Shown here one piece after another: positions 5,474 through 5,527 of a stretch of DNA of 5,527 nucleotides. The stretch spans positions 1-5,527 of the forward strand of contig JAJDBL010000249.1 in the NCBI GenBank assembly GCA_029261375.1, given 5' to 3'. Below the pieces are notes generated by a model. It did no database searches and was not told the DNA's origin. It worked only from the letters and a program-made list of their open reading frames with translations. This DNA comes from Nitrospirales bacterium (GTDB lineage: Bacteria; Nitrospirota; Nitrospiria; Nitrospirales; UBA2166). Every line of letters starts with the position of its first letter. Position 1 is the stretch's first letter. Position numbers and translations under genes: made by a program.

Positions 5474-5479
5474 TCACGT
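5463..5479. repeat. 6-bp hairpin at the stop codon of the right-edge gene
   Basis: ACGTGA (5463-5468) and TCACGT (5474-5479) form a perfect inverted repeat with the 5-nt loop AAGGA, overlapping the minus-strand TGA at 5476-5474. It may help end transcription of the right-edge gene, but no T-run follows it on the minus strand, so a terminator role is unproven. Confidence 0.35.
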
Positions 5480-5527
5480 CACTGTAATCGTGACGGTGGC
5501 TGAGCTGGTCCCACGGCGGCCATCCGT
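5474..5527 (-). CDS. C-terminal end of an Ig/cadherin-like repeat protein (partial)
   Basis: Reading leftwards from the window edge, one frame gives TDGRRGTSSATVTITVT and a TGA at 5476-5474. The pattern 'DGxGGTSxATVTITVT' is the typical last strand of bacterial Ig-like, cadherin-like or VCBS-type repeats found in large surface or secreted proteins. Only 17 residues are inside the window, so the protein's size and role cannot be judged. The ending is recognisable, but the sample is very short. Confidence 0.55.
   Translation of the reverse strand, partial: TDGRRGTSSATVTITVT

Noticed and set aside
1..5527. tRNA, rRNA, CRISPR array, insertion sequence or riboswitch
   Set aside because: No cloverleaf with a T-loop sequence, regularly spaced direct repeats, transposase motif or terminal inverted repeats were seen on either strand by reading.

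Overview
The window looks like a bacterial chromosomal segment of intermediate base composition, with G+C near half as judged by eye. A Gram-negative type of cell is suggested by a lipobox lipoprotein, a Sec-type secreted nuclease-like protein, a membrane-anchored DUF3047 protein and a remnant of a fused-MFS/spermidine synthase-type protein. I cannot place it taxonomically from sequence alone. A Nitrospira-like or proteobacterial host is only an impression from memory of protein style. No rRNA, tRNA, CRISPR array or transposase was seen.

Layout. (1) Bases 1-141, plus strand: the C-terminal tail of a beta-rich protein entering from the left edge, interrupted by an in-frame TGA. (2) Bases 171-2204, minus strand: three genes read leftwards, in the order RmlD-like NAD(P)-binding SDR reductase, pterin-4a-carbinolamine dehydratase, DUF3047 membrane-anchored protein. 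The last two are only 5 nt apart. (3) Bases 2205-2390: a divergent intergenic region with a consensus -10 hexamer for the plus strand. (4) Bases 2391-3334, plus strand: a secreted thermonuclease-fold protein overlapping by 4 nt (GTGA) with a small His-rich lipoprotein. (5) Bases 3335-3952: about 600 nt with no convincing gene. (6) Bases 3953-4532, plus strand: a small one-helix membrane protein, apparently frameshifted, followed by a ribbon-helix-helix-like DNA-binding protein. (7) Bases 4533-4746: intergenic, with a perfect 8-bp inverted repeat between convergent genes. (8) Bases 4747-5359, minus strand: a fused-MFS/spermidine synthase-like gene reduced by a large internal deletion. (9) Bases 5474-5527, minus strand: the last 17 residues of an Ig/cadherin-like repeat protein entering from the right edge.

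How the parts fit. The SDR, dehydratase and DUF3047 genes are intact and conventional and may form a loose operon. The nuclease-like and lipoprotein genes are translationally coupled and both exported, so they may act together in the envelope; both catalytic arginines of the nuclease fold appear replaced. The most striking feature of the window is the number of damaged or altered genes (in-frame TGA, frameshift, internal deletion, lost active-site residues). This suggests a decaying accessory region or, less likely for the deletion, assembly errors. I found no clear new system. The best candidate for something undescribed is the coupled small membrane protein plus ribbon-helix-helix pair at 3953-4532, followed by the nuclease-like/lipoprotein pair.
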